Shown: in pieces, positions 8,602 to 16,362 of the stretch
How positions within the stretch are numbered: the stretch's first letter is position 1
How the letters are laid out: each line of letters starts with the position of its first letter
Assembly: GCF_032102965.1 (NCBI RefSeq)
Contig: NZ_CP134880.1
Location: 1,116,001-1,180,000, forward strand
Direction: 5' to 3'
DNA length: 64,000 nt
Source: Demequina capsici
Lineage (GTDB): Bacteria > Actinomycetota > Actinomycetes > Actinomycetales > Demequinaceae
Translations under genes and position numbers: made by a program
The notes under the pieces: generated by a model
Seen by the model: the letters and a program-made list of their open reading frames with translations, nothing else
What the model was told of the DNA's origin: nothing
The model's database searches: none

Positions 8602-9510
8602 GTGCGCGCCCTAGAACAAGCAGACGGCATCGTGGCGGTCCCAGGGAGCGAGTGCAGCCTCGGAGAGTCGCCCAGCTGGGATGCGGACGCGGGCGTGCTG
8701 AGGTGGGTGGACCTCACCGGCGGCCGTCTGCTCGAGGCTCCCGTCGCGGTCGCCGGCGTCGGCGAACCCAGGGAGGTGCTGCGGGTGCAGGGCATCGTGG
8801 CTGCCGTCACTCATGGTGACGACGGGGGCCTTCTGCTGGTGGGCGAAAGGCATCTGATCCATGTGGACTCCTCGGGCGCGACAGTGGGGCGCGTGGAGAT
8901 GGTCTCCGATCGCACTGGCCGTCGCCTCAACGACGGAGCGTGCGACCCCGCAGGCCGGTTCGTGGTGGGCACGGTGGGGCCCACGTGGGACCGGGCGGAT
9001 GAGAGCCTGTGGAGGCTCGAGGCGGACGGCACGGTGGCCGAGATCGCTTCGGGCATCACCGCGTCGAACGGGATCGGATGGAGCCCTGACGGCACGCAGA
9101 TGTACCACGCCGACACCTTCTCCCACGTGGTGACCACACGCGCGTACGGCACCGATCACGTCGGTGAGCCGAGCGTCGTGGTCGACTGCGGCGGCGACCT
9201 GCCCGACGGTCTCGCGGTCGACTCCGACGGAGCGTTGTGGGTCGCATTCTGGGGGGCGGGGCAGGTGCGCCGCTACACGCCCGACGGGACGCTGCTTCAG
9301 GTGGTCCGGACCGGGGCGCCGCTCACCACGAGCTGCGCGTTCGCCGGGCCCGAGCTCGACATCCTGGTGATCACCACGGCCGTCGGCCTGGAGACGGACG
9401 ACCGTGAGCCCACGATCGGGCCCGCGGGTCGGCTGCTGTGGTGCCGGCCCGGCGTCCATGGAATCCCGGCCGCGCCGTGGCAGCGCCTACCTCTGTCGTC
9501 AGGGTCCTGA
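8602..9510 (+). CDS. SMP-30/gluconolactonase family protein
   Basis: A six-bladed beta-propeller sugar lactonase of about 302 residues, expected to hydrolyse an aldonolactone. Metal-site segments typical of the family are present: CSLGESPSW (Glu) near residue 20, RLNDGACDPAGRF near 114, TASNGIGWSPDG near 154 and LPDGLAVDSDGALW near 200. The start is GTG 8602, with AGGGTGGCGAG upstream. No neighbouring sugar dehydrogenase is seen, so the substrate remains open. It lies immediately upstream of rnpB. Confidence 0.9.
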   Translation: MRALEQADGIVAVPGSECSLGESPSWDADAGVLRWVDLTGGRLLEAPVAVAGVGEPREVLRVQGIVAAVTHGDDGGLLLVGERHLIHVDSSGATVGRVEMVSDRTGRRLNDGACDPAGRFVVGTVGPTWDRADESLWRLEADGTVAEIASGITASNGIGWSPDGTQMYHADTFSHVVTTRAYGTDHVGEPSVVVDCGGDLPDGLAVDSDGALWVAFWGAGQVRRYTPDGTLLQVVRTGAPLTTSCAFAGPELDILVITTAVGLETDDREPTIGPAGRLLWCRPGVHGIPAAPWQRLPLSSGS

Positions 9511-9559
9511 CGGTCTCTGCACGGTGTCGCCCGAACGAACCGCCAGGTACCCTTGTCTT

Positions 9560-9933
9560 GCGGATGAGCTGGCCAGGCGGTCGCGTGATCCTTCGGGATC
9601 CCGAGGAACGTCCGGGCTTCGCAGAGCAGGGTGATGGCTAACAGCCACCCGGGGTGACCCGCGGGACAGTGCCACAGAGAGAAGACCGCCCTCGCCTCAC
9701 GGCGGGGGTAAGGGTGAAAGGGTGAGGTAAGAGCTCACCGCGCGACCGGTGACGGGAGCGGCAAGGTAAACCCCACCCGAAGCAAGGCCAGACAGGGAGC
9801 GTTCGAGGGCTGCTCGCCCGATGCTCCCGGGTAGGCTGCTCGAGCCCTGGAGCAATCCAGGGCCTAGATGGATGGCCGCCCCTCAGGCTTCGGTCTGAGA
9901 GACAGAACCCGGCGTATCGGCCAGCTCATCCGC
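9560..9933 (+). ncRNA. rnpB: RNase P RNA (bacterial type A)
   Basis: The catalytic RNA of RNase P, which matures tRNA 5' ends. The terminal helix is formed by GCGGATGAGCTGGCC at 9560 and GGCCAGCTCATCCGC at 9919-9933. Conserved blocks are visible in order: GAGGAACGTCCGGGCTTC, ACAGAGAGAAGACCGCC, GGTAAGGGTGAAAGGGTG, GTAAGAGCTCACCGCGC, GCAAGGTAAACCCCACCCGA and ACAGAACCCGG near the 3' end. The gene is complete. Its last 29 bases lie inside the attachment repeat of the adjacent element, so the integration regenerated the 3' end. Confidence 0.96.
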
Positions 9934-9936
9934 CTT
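9905..9936 (+). repeat. attL, 32-bp core repeat at the rnpB 3' end
   Basis: Identical over 32 bases to 19552-19583. It begins GAACCCGGCG and ends TCATCCGCCTT. It covers the last 29 bases of rnpB plus three more. The flanking bases differ on both sides (A versus C before, C versus G after), so the repeat limits are sharp. The tyrosine integrase gene begins its 3' end only 23 bases inside. Confidence 0.93.
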
Positions 9937-9959
9937 CTGCCTGTTTACCAGGTATGGAG

Positions 9960-11090
9960 TCATGACGAGACCCCCTCAGTCCGCACAGAGTCCGCAGTAG
10001 GATTCGCGCGCTCGGCCAAAGAGGCCAGTCCGAGCACCGCGTCGACGGCCTCGCGGGTGCGGTCGTCAGAGTCCGGCCACAGGTGGCTATAGGTGTCCAG
10101 AGTCTCGGTCGCGGAGGCGTGCCCGAGGCGGTCCTGCACCGTCTTGACGGACTCGCCGTGTCGAATCAGCAGGCTCGCGTAGAAGTGCCTGAGAGAGTGG
10201 AAGACGGTGTGCTCGATCGTCGCCTCTTTGAGTGCCTTCGTCCACATCTGATTGAAGCCCGAGCGTCGCAGGGGAGCGCCGTACTCGTTGGTGAAGATCA
10301 GCCCGTCAGGCCCGGCGGGGAACTTCGCCAGGTGGTCGAGCAGGGCGTCGCCCACGGACACGGGAAGCGGGATCTTGCGCACGCTCGTTTTGGTCTTGGG
10401 AGGTCCGAACACGGGCCGCTCGTTGGACACTGAGCCGAGCTGGCGGTCGACGGTGATCCGACGCCCGAGGAAGTCGACACGATCGGTCGTGAGTCCGAAC
10501 AGCTCGCCCTGACGCATCCCGGTGCCCGCTGCCACGGTGATGAGCGCCCGGTAGCGCTCCGGCACGGCCTTGCGGATGCGCTCGACAGCCTCAGGCTCGA
10601 GCGGCACAAGCGTCTTGCGCACCACCTCAGGCAACTTGATGCTGTTGCATGGCGTCTCCGCGATCCGCTTGTTCCGCACCGCCGACGCGAAGATTGACGA
10701 TGTGTAGCGGTACATGACCCGCACAGTGGCAGGGGAGAGCTTCATGCTCGCGCTCGCCACCAGTTGGTTGATGTGCTCGGGGCGGATCGCATCGAGGCGC
10801 ATGTCGCCGAGCGCGGGGTAGACGTAGCGGTCGAGGTGCCCTTTGACCTGCCGCGCGGTGCCGGCGCGGTGATGGAGAGATGGCTTCCAGATCGTCTCCG
10901 CGTATGTCTTGAGCGTGACCTTGCCCGCGCCCGGGTCGACGTAGCGGCCCGTTAGCGTGTCTGCGGTGATCTCGTCGAGCCACCGCTGAGCGTCGACCTT
11001 CCGAGCGAAGTGCTGCGCGTGCTCCTTGCCCGTCGCGTCCCGGTAGCGGGCGCGCCACTTGCCGTTGTCGCGCTTCGTGATGCTAGCCAT
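9960..11090 (-). CDS. int: Tyrosine recombinase (integrase)
   Basis: A 376-residue phage-type site-specific recombinase. The N-terminal ~55 residues form an AP2-like arm-binding domain (ITKRDNGKWRARYRDATGKE), residues ~62-160 form the SAM-like core-binding domain, and the catalytic domain follows. Catalytic residues are visible: Arg193 in GMRQGEL, Lys near 234 in PKTKTS, His298 and Arg301 in HSLRH, His324 in LGH, and Tyr334 in DTYSH. All are intact, so activity is plausible. It reads toward attL and shares an 8-base overlap with the upstream gene, so the two are probably one transcript. It should act on the rnpB 3'-end core. Confidence 0.96.
   Translation of the reverse strand: MASITKRDNGKWRARYRDATGKEHAQHFARKVDAQRWLDEITADTLTGRYVDPGAGKVTLKTYAETIWKPSLHHRAGTARQVKGHLDRYVYPALGDMRLDAIRPEHINQLVASASMKLSPATVRVMYRYTSSIFASAVRNKRIAETPCNSIKLPEVVRKTLVPLEPEAVERIRKAVPERYRALITVAAGTGMRQGELFGLTTDRVDFLGRRITVDRQLGSVSNERPVFGPPKTKTSVRKIPLPVSVGDALLDHLAKFPAGPDGLIFTNEYGAPLRRSGFNQMWTKALKEATIEHTVFHSLRHFYASLLIRHGESVKTVQDRLGHASATETLDTYSHLWPDSDDRTREAVDAVLGLASLAERANPTADSVRTEGVSS
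9977..9996. repeat. Candidate integrase arm-binding repeat, left arm
   Basis: CAGTCCGCACAGAGTCCGCA, containing two AGTCCGCA units. It matches 19 of 20 bases of 19426-19445 and lies 41 bases from the core repeat, inside the last codons of int. The presence of the same motif on both arms of the predicted attP suggests integrase arm-type sites. Confidence 0.55.
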
Positions 11091-11745
11091 CGGTGCCCTC
11101 CATGAGCCGTTGTCTCGCCGCTGGCGTCAGGCGTCCTGCTTTCTTGCCCGCGCCGTCGTCAGTGAAGAGCTGAGGGTCGGCTGATTTTCGAGCCCACGTC
11201 AGGAGGTTTCGCAGTCCCGACTCGCTGATGAGGTTTCGCCTTGCGATCTCCGCTCGCGTGGTTCCCTCCGCGTAACCGCGCTCGACGTCCTCGAGGACCA
11301 AGAGCTTCCGGTGGAGCGACATGCTTGGCGGACGGCCGCGCCGCACCTTGCCTCCGCGATCTACGGGTGTGCGGCGAATCAGGTTGGCGACCTCGATGGA
11401 GAAGCGCTCAGGTTCAGTCGCAACCCAATCGCGCGCCTTGGCGAGCAGACGCGCCTGCGACGCTTCTTCGAACACGTATCCCGGAATGCCTGCGGATGGG
11501 AACTCGCCAAGCCCTCGCGCGTCGGCGACTGACATCGCAGCGCCTCGCATGTTGTCTACCGTCTCGATCGCGAGCGGCAAGTCGCCGATCTTGTGCGTTG
11601 CCCGAGGCACAACGCGAACTCGGTAGTCGATGCATCGCGGCTCGGAGGTCTCTGCGGAGACGAACGTCGCGGATATTGCCCACCTCACGCGCCCGTCTCG
11701 GCGGTCGTCGACGAGTTCGGTCACTGTCACGAGTTCCACGTCCAT
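11083..11745 (-). CDS. Unknown protein, integrase-linked
   Basis: 220 residues; not assigned to a family I can name. Residues ~1-80 look beta-rich. The C-terminal half contains RGRPPSMSLHRKLLVLEDVERGYAEGTTRAEIARRNLISESGLRNLL, which looks like a basic hinge followed by a resolvase/Hin-type helix-turn-helix (residues ~150-190), so DNA binding is likely. It overlaps int by 8 bases and lies directly upstream of it. It could be a directionality or control factor for integration. The long motif just quoted is split here only for reading; the key residues are RGRPP at ~138 and the helix pair at ~165-185. Confidence 0.75.
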   Translation of the reverse strand: MDVELVTVTELVDDRRDGRVRWAISATFVSAETSEPRCIDYRVRVVPRATHKIGDLPLAIETVDNMRGAAMSVADARGLGEFPSAGIPGYVFEEASQARLLAKARDWVATEPERFSIEVANLIRRTPVDRGGKVRRGRPPSMSLHRKLLVLEDVERGYAEGTTRAEIARRNLISESGLRNLLTWARKSADPQLFTDDGAGKKAGRLTPAARQRLMEGTDG

Positions 11746-11846
11746 CTGCGCCTCCCGAAGATTGTCCTGCGCCTATTTCCAGACTGTACGTCACTGACCG
11801 CAAAATGGCAACAGCCACGAGGGGTGGCCACAAGAGAGGAGGCGCG

Positions 11847-12047
11847 ATGGGCGAGAGGCTGCTGAACGAGTTCGCCGTCGAGGAATGGACCGGAGTGCCC
11901 GTCAACACGCTGCGGTGGTTCAGGCACTGCGGTGACCGCGGGCCGGCGTATCTCAAGATCGGTCGGTCGGTCAGGTATCGCGAGAACGACGTGCAGGCAT
12001 GGCTCGACGCCGCACGGGTGCCCGCCGGGAGCAGTGATGCTTCGTGA
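11847..12047 (+). CDS. Helix-turn-helix protein, AlpA/excisionase-like
   Basis: A 66-residue winged-helix (MerR/HTH_17-like) protein typical of excisionases and AlpA-type regulators of phages and satellites. Seen: LLNEFAVEEWTGVPVNTLRW, then GPAYLKIGRSVRYRENDVQ, the usual wing, and AWLDAAR at the end. The start ATG 11847 has AGAGGAGG six bases upstream; an in-frame ATG at 11805 would add a basic leader and has no such site. It is divergent from the int operon, and its last codons overlap the next gene (GTGA at 12044). It probably governs excision or early gene expression of the element. Confidence 0.85.
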   Translation: MGERLLNEFAVEEWTGVPVNTLRWFRHCGDRGPAYLKIGRSVRYRENDVQAWLDAARVPAGSSDAS

Positions 12048-12343
12048 CCGATCGAGAGGAAGTCGACGAGGCGAGCCAATGGGCGGCGTGGGCCGCTGAC
12101 GCAACGCGCCCGGTCGTGACGGCTCGCGCCCAGCGACGCGCCCGCCTTGCGCGTGGCCGAATTCGGAGGAGCGCCGCTCGCGAGCTCGACGGGATATGCG
12201 AGACACGGCCGTCCCGCGAGCCATCGACCTACGGCATGCCTCAGCCGGTCCTCCGCGCCTACGGCACCTTCCTGCTAGGCGAAGGCTGGACGCGAGAGGA
12301 AGTGCTCGCACGGCTCGCGATCAACACCGGGAGGGCCGTGTGA
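12044..12343 (+). CDS. Unknown small basic protein of the element
   Basis: 99 residues with an Arg/Ala-rich middle (RAQRRARLARGRIRRSAARE) and a C-terminal helix-rich part (YGTFLLGEGWTREEVLARLA). I do not recognise it. It is coupled at both ends by 4-base start/stop overlaps, with the HTH gene before it and the ATPase after it, so it belongs to the replication/regulation operon of the element. Confidence 0.7.
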   Translation: MTDREEVDEASQWAAWAADATRPVVTARAQRRARLARGRIRRSAARELDGICETRPSREPSTYGMPQPVLRAYGTFLLGEGWTREEVLARLAINTGRAV

Positions 12344-13488
12344 CCACGTTTCCCGGTAACGCCGCAGAAACGACGAGTAACACCGCCGACGAGAGCGTTA
12401 CCGGTTACCCACCCCCTACTGTGGGAACGCCGGTAACGCTCTACGCCGACGTGTCCCAGGTGCTCGACGGCGACGAGCCTCGAGGTGCGAAGCCCGTCTA
12501 CGGGTACTGCTCCGATGGGGTCGCGATCTTCTACGCCGGCCAGGTCAACGTCCTATTCGGCGATCCCGAGTCTGGCAAGACGATGCTCGCCCTTGCCGTC
12601 GCTGCGGCACTTGTCACTCGCGGCTATCGCGTCGCAATCATCGACCTGGACCACAACGGCGCGCACGCCATCGTCGACCGTCTCATCGACCTGGGAGCCG
12701 ACGAGGACAACCTGCGAGGCCTCGAGCACTTCCGCTACGTCGACCCCGACGACGGAAGTCACGTGCTCGACGTTGTGAAAGACCTCACCGCCTGGGGCGT
12801 CAACTACGTGCTCGTGGACTCCATTGGCGAGCTCGTGCCGGCCTTCGGCGGCGCGTCCAACTCGCCCGATGACTACACCCGCGTTCACCGCATGGTCCTC
12901 ACCCCACTGGCGAAGGCGGGCGCGTGCGTCGTCGCGATCGACCACCTGGCGAAGAACACCGAATCGCGCGCGATGGGAGCCACCGGCACCGCCGCGAAGA
13001 AACGGGCCATCGGCGGCACGATGCTCCGCGTCACAGTCGCCGACGCCTTCACCCCCGGCAAGGGTGGCTCCGCTCACGTGACGATCGCGAAGGACCGTCA
13101 CGGTGGGCTGCGAGCACATCGACCCACTGGCGACAAGGAACCGCTCGCGGCCACTTTCCGTATGACCGCCGACTACGCGAACCCCTGGGAACTCATCGCA
13201 CCGACGACGACCGACCGCAACCCGCTCGAGGCTGCACCCGCGTCAGACGTAGACGAGATGGACAAGCTCGACCCGCCGCCCACATCTGTCAGGGACGCAC
13301 GTACCCGCCTGCGATGGAACAACCAGCGAACCACCGTCGCGTTCCGCGACTGGAAGCGTTACCGCGTTACCGACAGTAAGGGTGCGGAAACGGGTAACAC
13401 CGACTGCACCACATGCGGAACCGCCCTGACGGACATCGACGTCATGGGTGGATTCACCACCCATCCGAGTTGCGAGCCCACCGCATGA
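12340..13488 (+). CDS. RepA-like AAA ATPase (AAA_25 type)
   Basis: A 382-residue P-loop protein of the RecA/RepA-like class found as a hexameric replicative helicase or loader in plasmids, phages and satellites. Walker A is GDPESGKT at ~74-81, Walker B is YVLVDSIGEL near 158, and AIDHLAKN near 200 fits the sensor-like position of the family. The C-terminal ~70 residues carry a CTTCG pair that could bind zinc. GTG 12340 overlaps the previous stop. It is the best candidate for the replication protein of the element. Repeated GGTAAC/GTTACC motifs occur inside its 5' and 3' ends. Confidence 0.85.
   Translation: MTTFPGNAAETTSNTADESVTGYPPPTVGTPVTLYADVSQVLDGDEPRGAKPVYGYCSDGVAIFYAGQVNVLFGDPESGKTMLALAVAAALVTRGYRVAIIDLDHNGAHAIVDRLIDLGADEDNLRGLEHFRYVDPDDGSHVLDVVKDLTAWGVNYVLVDSIGELVPAFGGASNSPDDYTRVHRMVLTPLAKAGACVVAIDHLAKNTESRAMGATGTAAKKRAIGGTMLRVTVADAFTPGKGGSAHVTIAKDRHGGLRAHRPTGDKEPLAATFRMTADYANPWELIAPTTTDRNPLEAAPASDVDEMDKLDPPPTSVRDARTRLRWNNQRTTVAFRDWKRYRVTDSKGAETGNTDCTTCGTALTDIDVMGGFTTHPSCEPTA
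12355..13401. repeat. Cluster of GGTAAC/GTTACC motifs
   Basis: GTAAC-containing motifs, most of them GGTAAC or its complement, at 12355, 12377, 12397, 12404, 12433, 13358, 13365 and 13393 (approximate first bases), in both orientations and at both ends of the ATPase gene. Two sites are tandem pairs: GCGTTACCGGTTACC at 12395 and GCGTTACCGCGTTACCG at 13356. AT-containing hexamers should be rare in this DNA. They could be initiator-binding iterons of a replication origin within or beside the gene, but codon use may explain some copies. Confidence 0.4.
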
Positions 13489-13793
13489 CCGGCTCGACAG
13501 CGGGCGGGCTTCCCAAAGCCCTCGAGCATGACTGGCCCCAACTCACGGCGCTCGTGGACGCGTACAGCGAGCGTCAGCCGATCCCGTGCCGCATGAGCCC
13601 CATGCCGGGCGCATGGATCGGCGACGACGAAGGCGAGCAGGCGAATGCCGCAGCCGAGTGCCGGACCTGCCCCGCGTTGATTGCCTGCCGTCGCTACGGC
13701 CTCGAGCACCTACGCGAGCCAGGTGTCTACGGCGGGCTCACTTACCAACAGCGCCGCGCGACGGCTCGACAGACGAAGGAGAACCGCTCATGA
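13485..13793 (+). CDS. WhiB-family iron-sulfur regulator (mobile-element type)
   Basis: A 102-residue WhiB-like protein. The four cluster-ligand cysteines are at 35, 59, 62 and 68 (C-x23-C-x2-C-x5-C), and the family turn appears as GVYGGLT near residue 80, followed by a basic tail (QQRRATARQTKENR). WhiB-like proteins bind a 4Fe-4S cluster and act with sigma factors; phage-encoded versions can repress host WhiB2-type genes. ATG 13485 overlaps the ATPase stop (ATGA), and its own stop overlaps the next gene. Confidence 0.9.
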   Translation: MTGSTAGGLPKALEHDWPQLTALVDAYSERQPIPCRMSPMPGAWIGDDEGEQANAAAECRTCPALIACRRYGLEHLREPGVYGGLTYQQRRATARQTKENRS

Positions 13794-14368
13794 GCAAGCC
13801 CGTTTCCTGGCCCAAGCACCGCGCCAAGGCCCGTGGTCGCCGACGTGCCCGACCGGCACGGCTGCGAGCCGGTGAGCACCCCTACGTCGCACCCATGGGA
13901 GAGGGCCTCGCACTGGCGATCGCACGCGCTCGAGGCGCGCGGGACGACAGGGGAGGCAACTACGTGGACTCCGTGAAGATCACCGCAGACCGCCGCATCG
14001 CGTGGCTGGCGCTGCGCAACGGTGACGAGGTGCGCGTGCGGCGGATGGATGACGATGCGGTCGCGTGCACCGCTTGCGGCTACCAAGCTGTCGCCGTCTG
14101 TGAGCACGCGCGCAGGTTCGCGAAGGAGCTGGCAGAGCGTGAACGCAAGGCGGCGCTTCGGGCACGGCCTCGGATCGTCTCCGGCGAGGCATCCAAGTCC
14201 GTGGCAAGGCTTGTCAGGGTCGGTATCGGATTCGTGGACACAGACGAGCACAGCGTCCGCGTGCGCTACGACCATCGCCGCTGGCGCTGCGACGTCCACG
14301 GCACCACCGCGGAGCCTGAGTGTGAGTGCACTCGAGCTGTCGCCGCCGCGCTCAAGGTCGCCTCGTGA
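13790..14368 (+). CDS. Unknown protein with two Cys/His clusters
   Basis: 192 residues; family not recognised. The N-terminus is strongly basic (KHRAKARGRRRARPARLRAG). Two Cys/His groups are visible: CTACGYQAVAVCEH near residues 85-98 and CDVHGTTAEPECEC near 172-185. Both resemble SWIM-like or small zinc-binding units, so zinc-dependent nucleic-acid binding is plausible. It is coupled to the WhiB gene by ATGA at 13790. Start and end are clear from the overlaps. Confidence 0.72.
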   Translation: MSKPVSWPKHRAKARGRRRARPARLRAGEHPYVAPMGEGLALAIARARGARDDRGGNYVDSVKITADRRIAWLALRNGDEVRVRRMDDDAVACTACGYQAVAVCEHARRFAKELAERERKAALRARPRIVSGEASKSVARLVRVGIGFVDTDEHSVRVRYDHRRWRCDVHGTTAEPECECTRAVAAALKVAS

Positions 14369-14418
14369 TGTCCACGCACCTCGGCGCCCTTACGACAACG
14401 ACGAACCAGGAGGCCCCC

Positions 14419-14652
14419 ATGCCTGAACGCACTACCGGCGAGATGTTCGCCGCATCTGTCAACGCACTGTTCACTCCGAGCGCCGAGGAGATGCAGCCGG
14501 CCCAGACCGGCGACCTCGCAGAGCCCGAACGCACCGGACCGAAGCCGGATCTTTCCCAGGGCCAGGGAGGTGGTCGCGGCAAGCGCTCGGCTCTCCAGGG
14601 CTTCACAGAGTTCATGGAGAACATGCCGCGCCGCTCGATGCGGCGCTGGTAG
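14419..14652 (+). CDS. Unknown small protein
   Basis: 77 residues, not recognised. ATG 14419 has an ideal AGGAGG upstream; an in-frame ATG at 14368 would add 17 residues but lacks a good site. The middle is Pro/Gly-rich (GPKPDLSQGQGGGRGKRS) and the C-terminus is a short amphipathic helix ending in RRSMRRW. It is part of the plus-strand run of the element. Confidence 0.6.
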   Translation: MPERTTGEMFAASVNALFTPSAEEMQPAQTGDLAEPERTGPKPDLSQGQGGGRGKRSALQGFTEFMENMPRRSMRRW

Positions 14653-14679
14653 ACAACCGCACCAAGACAGGAGAATCCC

Positions 14680-15465
14680 ATGCTGTTCGCCACACCCGAC
14701 CTCATGCTCATCGACCACCTCCGCAATGTCGACACCATCGTCGCCGCCGGTGGTCACATCCCCGACGCCTGGCAGCGCATCAGATCCCGCTACGAGCGCG
14801 TCGAGTCGTTCACGGCAGACTCCGCGATCGCACGCCTGACGAGCGTCATCACCACCGACATCGACGAGCCGGACGACCTTGAGCTCGGCACGCTGATCCA
14901 GCACGCCCGCAACGCCGCGATGCTCGGCACTCCCGTCGGCGCAGACGTGCAGGGCAGCTATCAGAACCACGTATACGCCGCCACGCACAGCGCCCTCGCG
15001 GCGGCATACGGCACCGTCGCGGTCGAGAACTACGACGCCATGGCCAAGCGGTACGACAAGGCGGCAGACACCTTCACGAAGGCCTGGCGACTGTCACACG
15101 GCAATGCGCTTGATCCAGCGCAGATCGTCGCCGAACCGAAGGCTGTTCAGCAGGCGTGGCTCGAGGTACCCGCGCTCGCGCTCGAGGTGGACGCTGCACT
15201 GGCACTGCTTGCCACCGCCGCACGGCTGGCGGGTCACGAGGTCAAGGGCAACGCCGAACACCTCGTCACGCTCGCAGCTGAAACCGCGTGGATGCGCCTG
15301 GTGCACGTCGACGCGGCATGGAACACGAACGCGCGGGGCGGACGATGGGGCGCCATCTTGGATCGCAAGGACACCAAGCTCAGGGCGGCGAGGCTGTCTA
15401 AGTGGGAGCCGTTCGACGACAAGCCCCAACTGATGAAGCCCGTCACGTTCGCGCTGTCGAACTGA
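14680..15465 (+). CDS. Unknown, largely alpha-helical protein
   Basis: 261 residues; no family recognised. The sequence is rich in Ala/Leu helices, with no membrane segment and no obvious catalytic motif. Landmarks are IPDAWQRIRSRYERVES near residue 28 and GRWGAILDRKDTKLRAARLS near 225. ACAGGAGAATCCC precedes the ATG at 14680. It ends just before a strong hairpin that separates it from the terminase small subunit gene. The position suggests a late or packaging-linked role, but this is only context. Confidence 0.7.
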   Translation: MLFATPDLMLIDHLRNVDTIVAAGGHIPDAWQRIRSRYERVESFTADSAIARLTSVITTDIDEPDDLELGTLIQHARNAAMLGTPVGADVQGSYQNHVYAATHSALAAAYGTVAVENYDAMAKRYDKAADTFTKAWRLSHGNALDPAQIVAEPKAVQQAWLEVPALALEVDAALALLATAARLAGHEVKGNAEHLVTLAAETAWMRLVHVDAAWNTNARGGRWGAILDRKDTKLRAARLSKWEPFDDKPQLMKPVTFALSN

Positions 15466-15474
15466 CTTGCACAG

Positions 15475-15518
15475 TGCCCCTCGCCCTCCGCGGGGACTAC
15501 CCCAGGGGGTGAGGGGCA
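15475..15518 (+). terminator. Hairpin between satellite transcription units
   Basis: TGCCCCTC at 15475-15482 pairs with GAGGGGCA at 15511-15518, with further GC pairing inside (CCGCGGGG, CCCAGGGGG). No clear U-tract follows. It sits 10 bases after the stop of the 261-residue gene. Confidence 0.55.
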
Positions 15519-15603
15519 GCGGCGCGACCTCCGGCCCGCCGGGGAGGACTCAAGAAAGTGCGCCACTCCGAAACGCTCGATTTTCCCGAAGGGAGACAAG
15601 CCC

Positions 15604-15999
15604 ATGACCGACCCCACCGACCCGCCCGCCGGCCTCGGCACCCGCGGCGCAGCATTCTGGACCGCGACGCTCGCGGCCTACGAGCTCACCGACTCCGAGA
15701 CGGCGATGCTGCTCGAGGCGTGCCGCACACTCGACAACCTCGACGCCCTCGCCGAAGCGATCCAGACTCACGGCGTGATGGTCACCGGCAGCATGGGCCA
15801 GCCCGTCGTCAACGCCGCACTCACCGAGGTTCGCGGCCAACGCCTTGCACTGCACCGGCTCCTGACGGCGCTCGCCCTTCCGGACGAGGACGGCGAAGCA
15901 CTCCCGTCCGCGCGCTCCGCGGCGTCTCAGGCGGCCAACTCGGCCCGCTGGCAGGGGCACACGAGCGAACGTGCGCTCAGAGCCGTGGAGCGTCCCTGA
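15604..15999 (+). CDS. terS: Phage terminase small subunit, P27 type
   Basis: 131 residues. The P27-family pattern is clear: LGTRGAAFWTATLAAYELTD near the N-terminus, then LLEACRTLDNLDALAEAI, then GSMGQPVVNAALTEVRGQRLALHRLL and the acidic LPDED. Small terminases bind the packaging start of phage DNA. No large terminase is present, so in a satellite this protein would redirect the packaging machinery of a helper phage. GAAGGGAG lies upstream of ATG 15604, and its end overlaps the next start. Confidence 0.85.
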   Translation: MTDPTDPPAGLGTRGAAFWTATLAAYELTDSETAMLLEACRTLDNLDALAEAIQTHGVMVTGSMGQPVVNAALTEVRGQRLALHRLLTALALPDEDGEALPSARSAASQAANSARWQGHTSERALRAVERP

Positions 16000-16247
16000 T
16001 GGCCCGCATTCGTCGCGCACTACTGGACCCGTCAGGATTGCCGCGCGAGCTCGCCGCTGGCCCCACGCATCGCGCGTGGGGAGGCAACGGCGACCCAGAC
16101 GACCGCGACGCCCGAGCCGCATGGAAAACCGCTGGAGCTGAGTGGTCACGGCAAGTGCTCGGCAACCTCAACGGCTGGATGAACCTACTCCCGCGCGACG
16201 TGCGCCTCGAGCAGTCGGCACGGGGTAGGCATGTGCGATCTGCGTAG
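15999..16247 (+). CDS. Unknown small protein after terS
   Basis: 82 residues, coupled to terS by an overlapping ATG at 15999. It is rich in Arg/Trp (GPTHRAWGGNGDPDDRDARAAW, WSRQVLGNLNGWMNLL). Not recognised. The tight coupling suggests a packaging-related partner or a short gene commonly found after actinophage small terminases. Confidence 0.6.
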   Translation: MARIRRALLDPSGLPRELAAGPTHRAWGGNGDPDDRDARAAWKTAGAEWSRQVLGNLNGWMNLLPRDVRLEQSARGRHVRSA

Positions 16248-16362
16248 CCGTGGAGTCTTGATCCCAGTGCAGCTCGACTGTGCCGCTCCATGTCTTTTCG
16301 GAAATGTCAGGCCATACCGGTACGTTCAAGGTAGTGCTGAAAGGAGCGAGCCGATATGGTTC

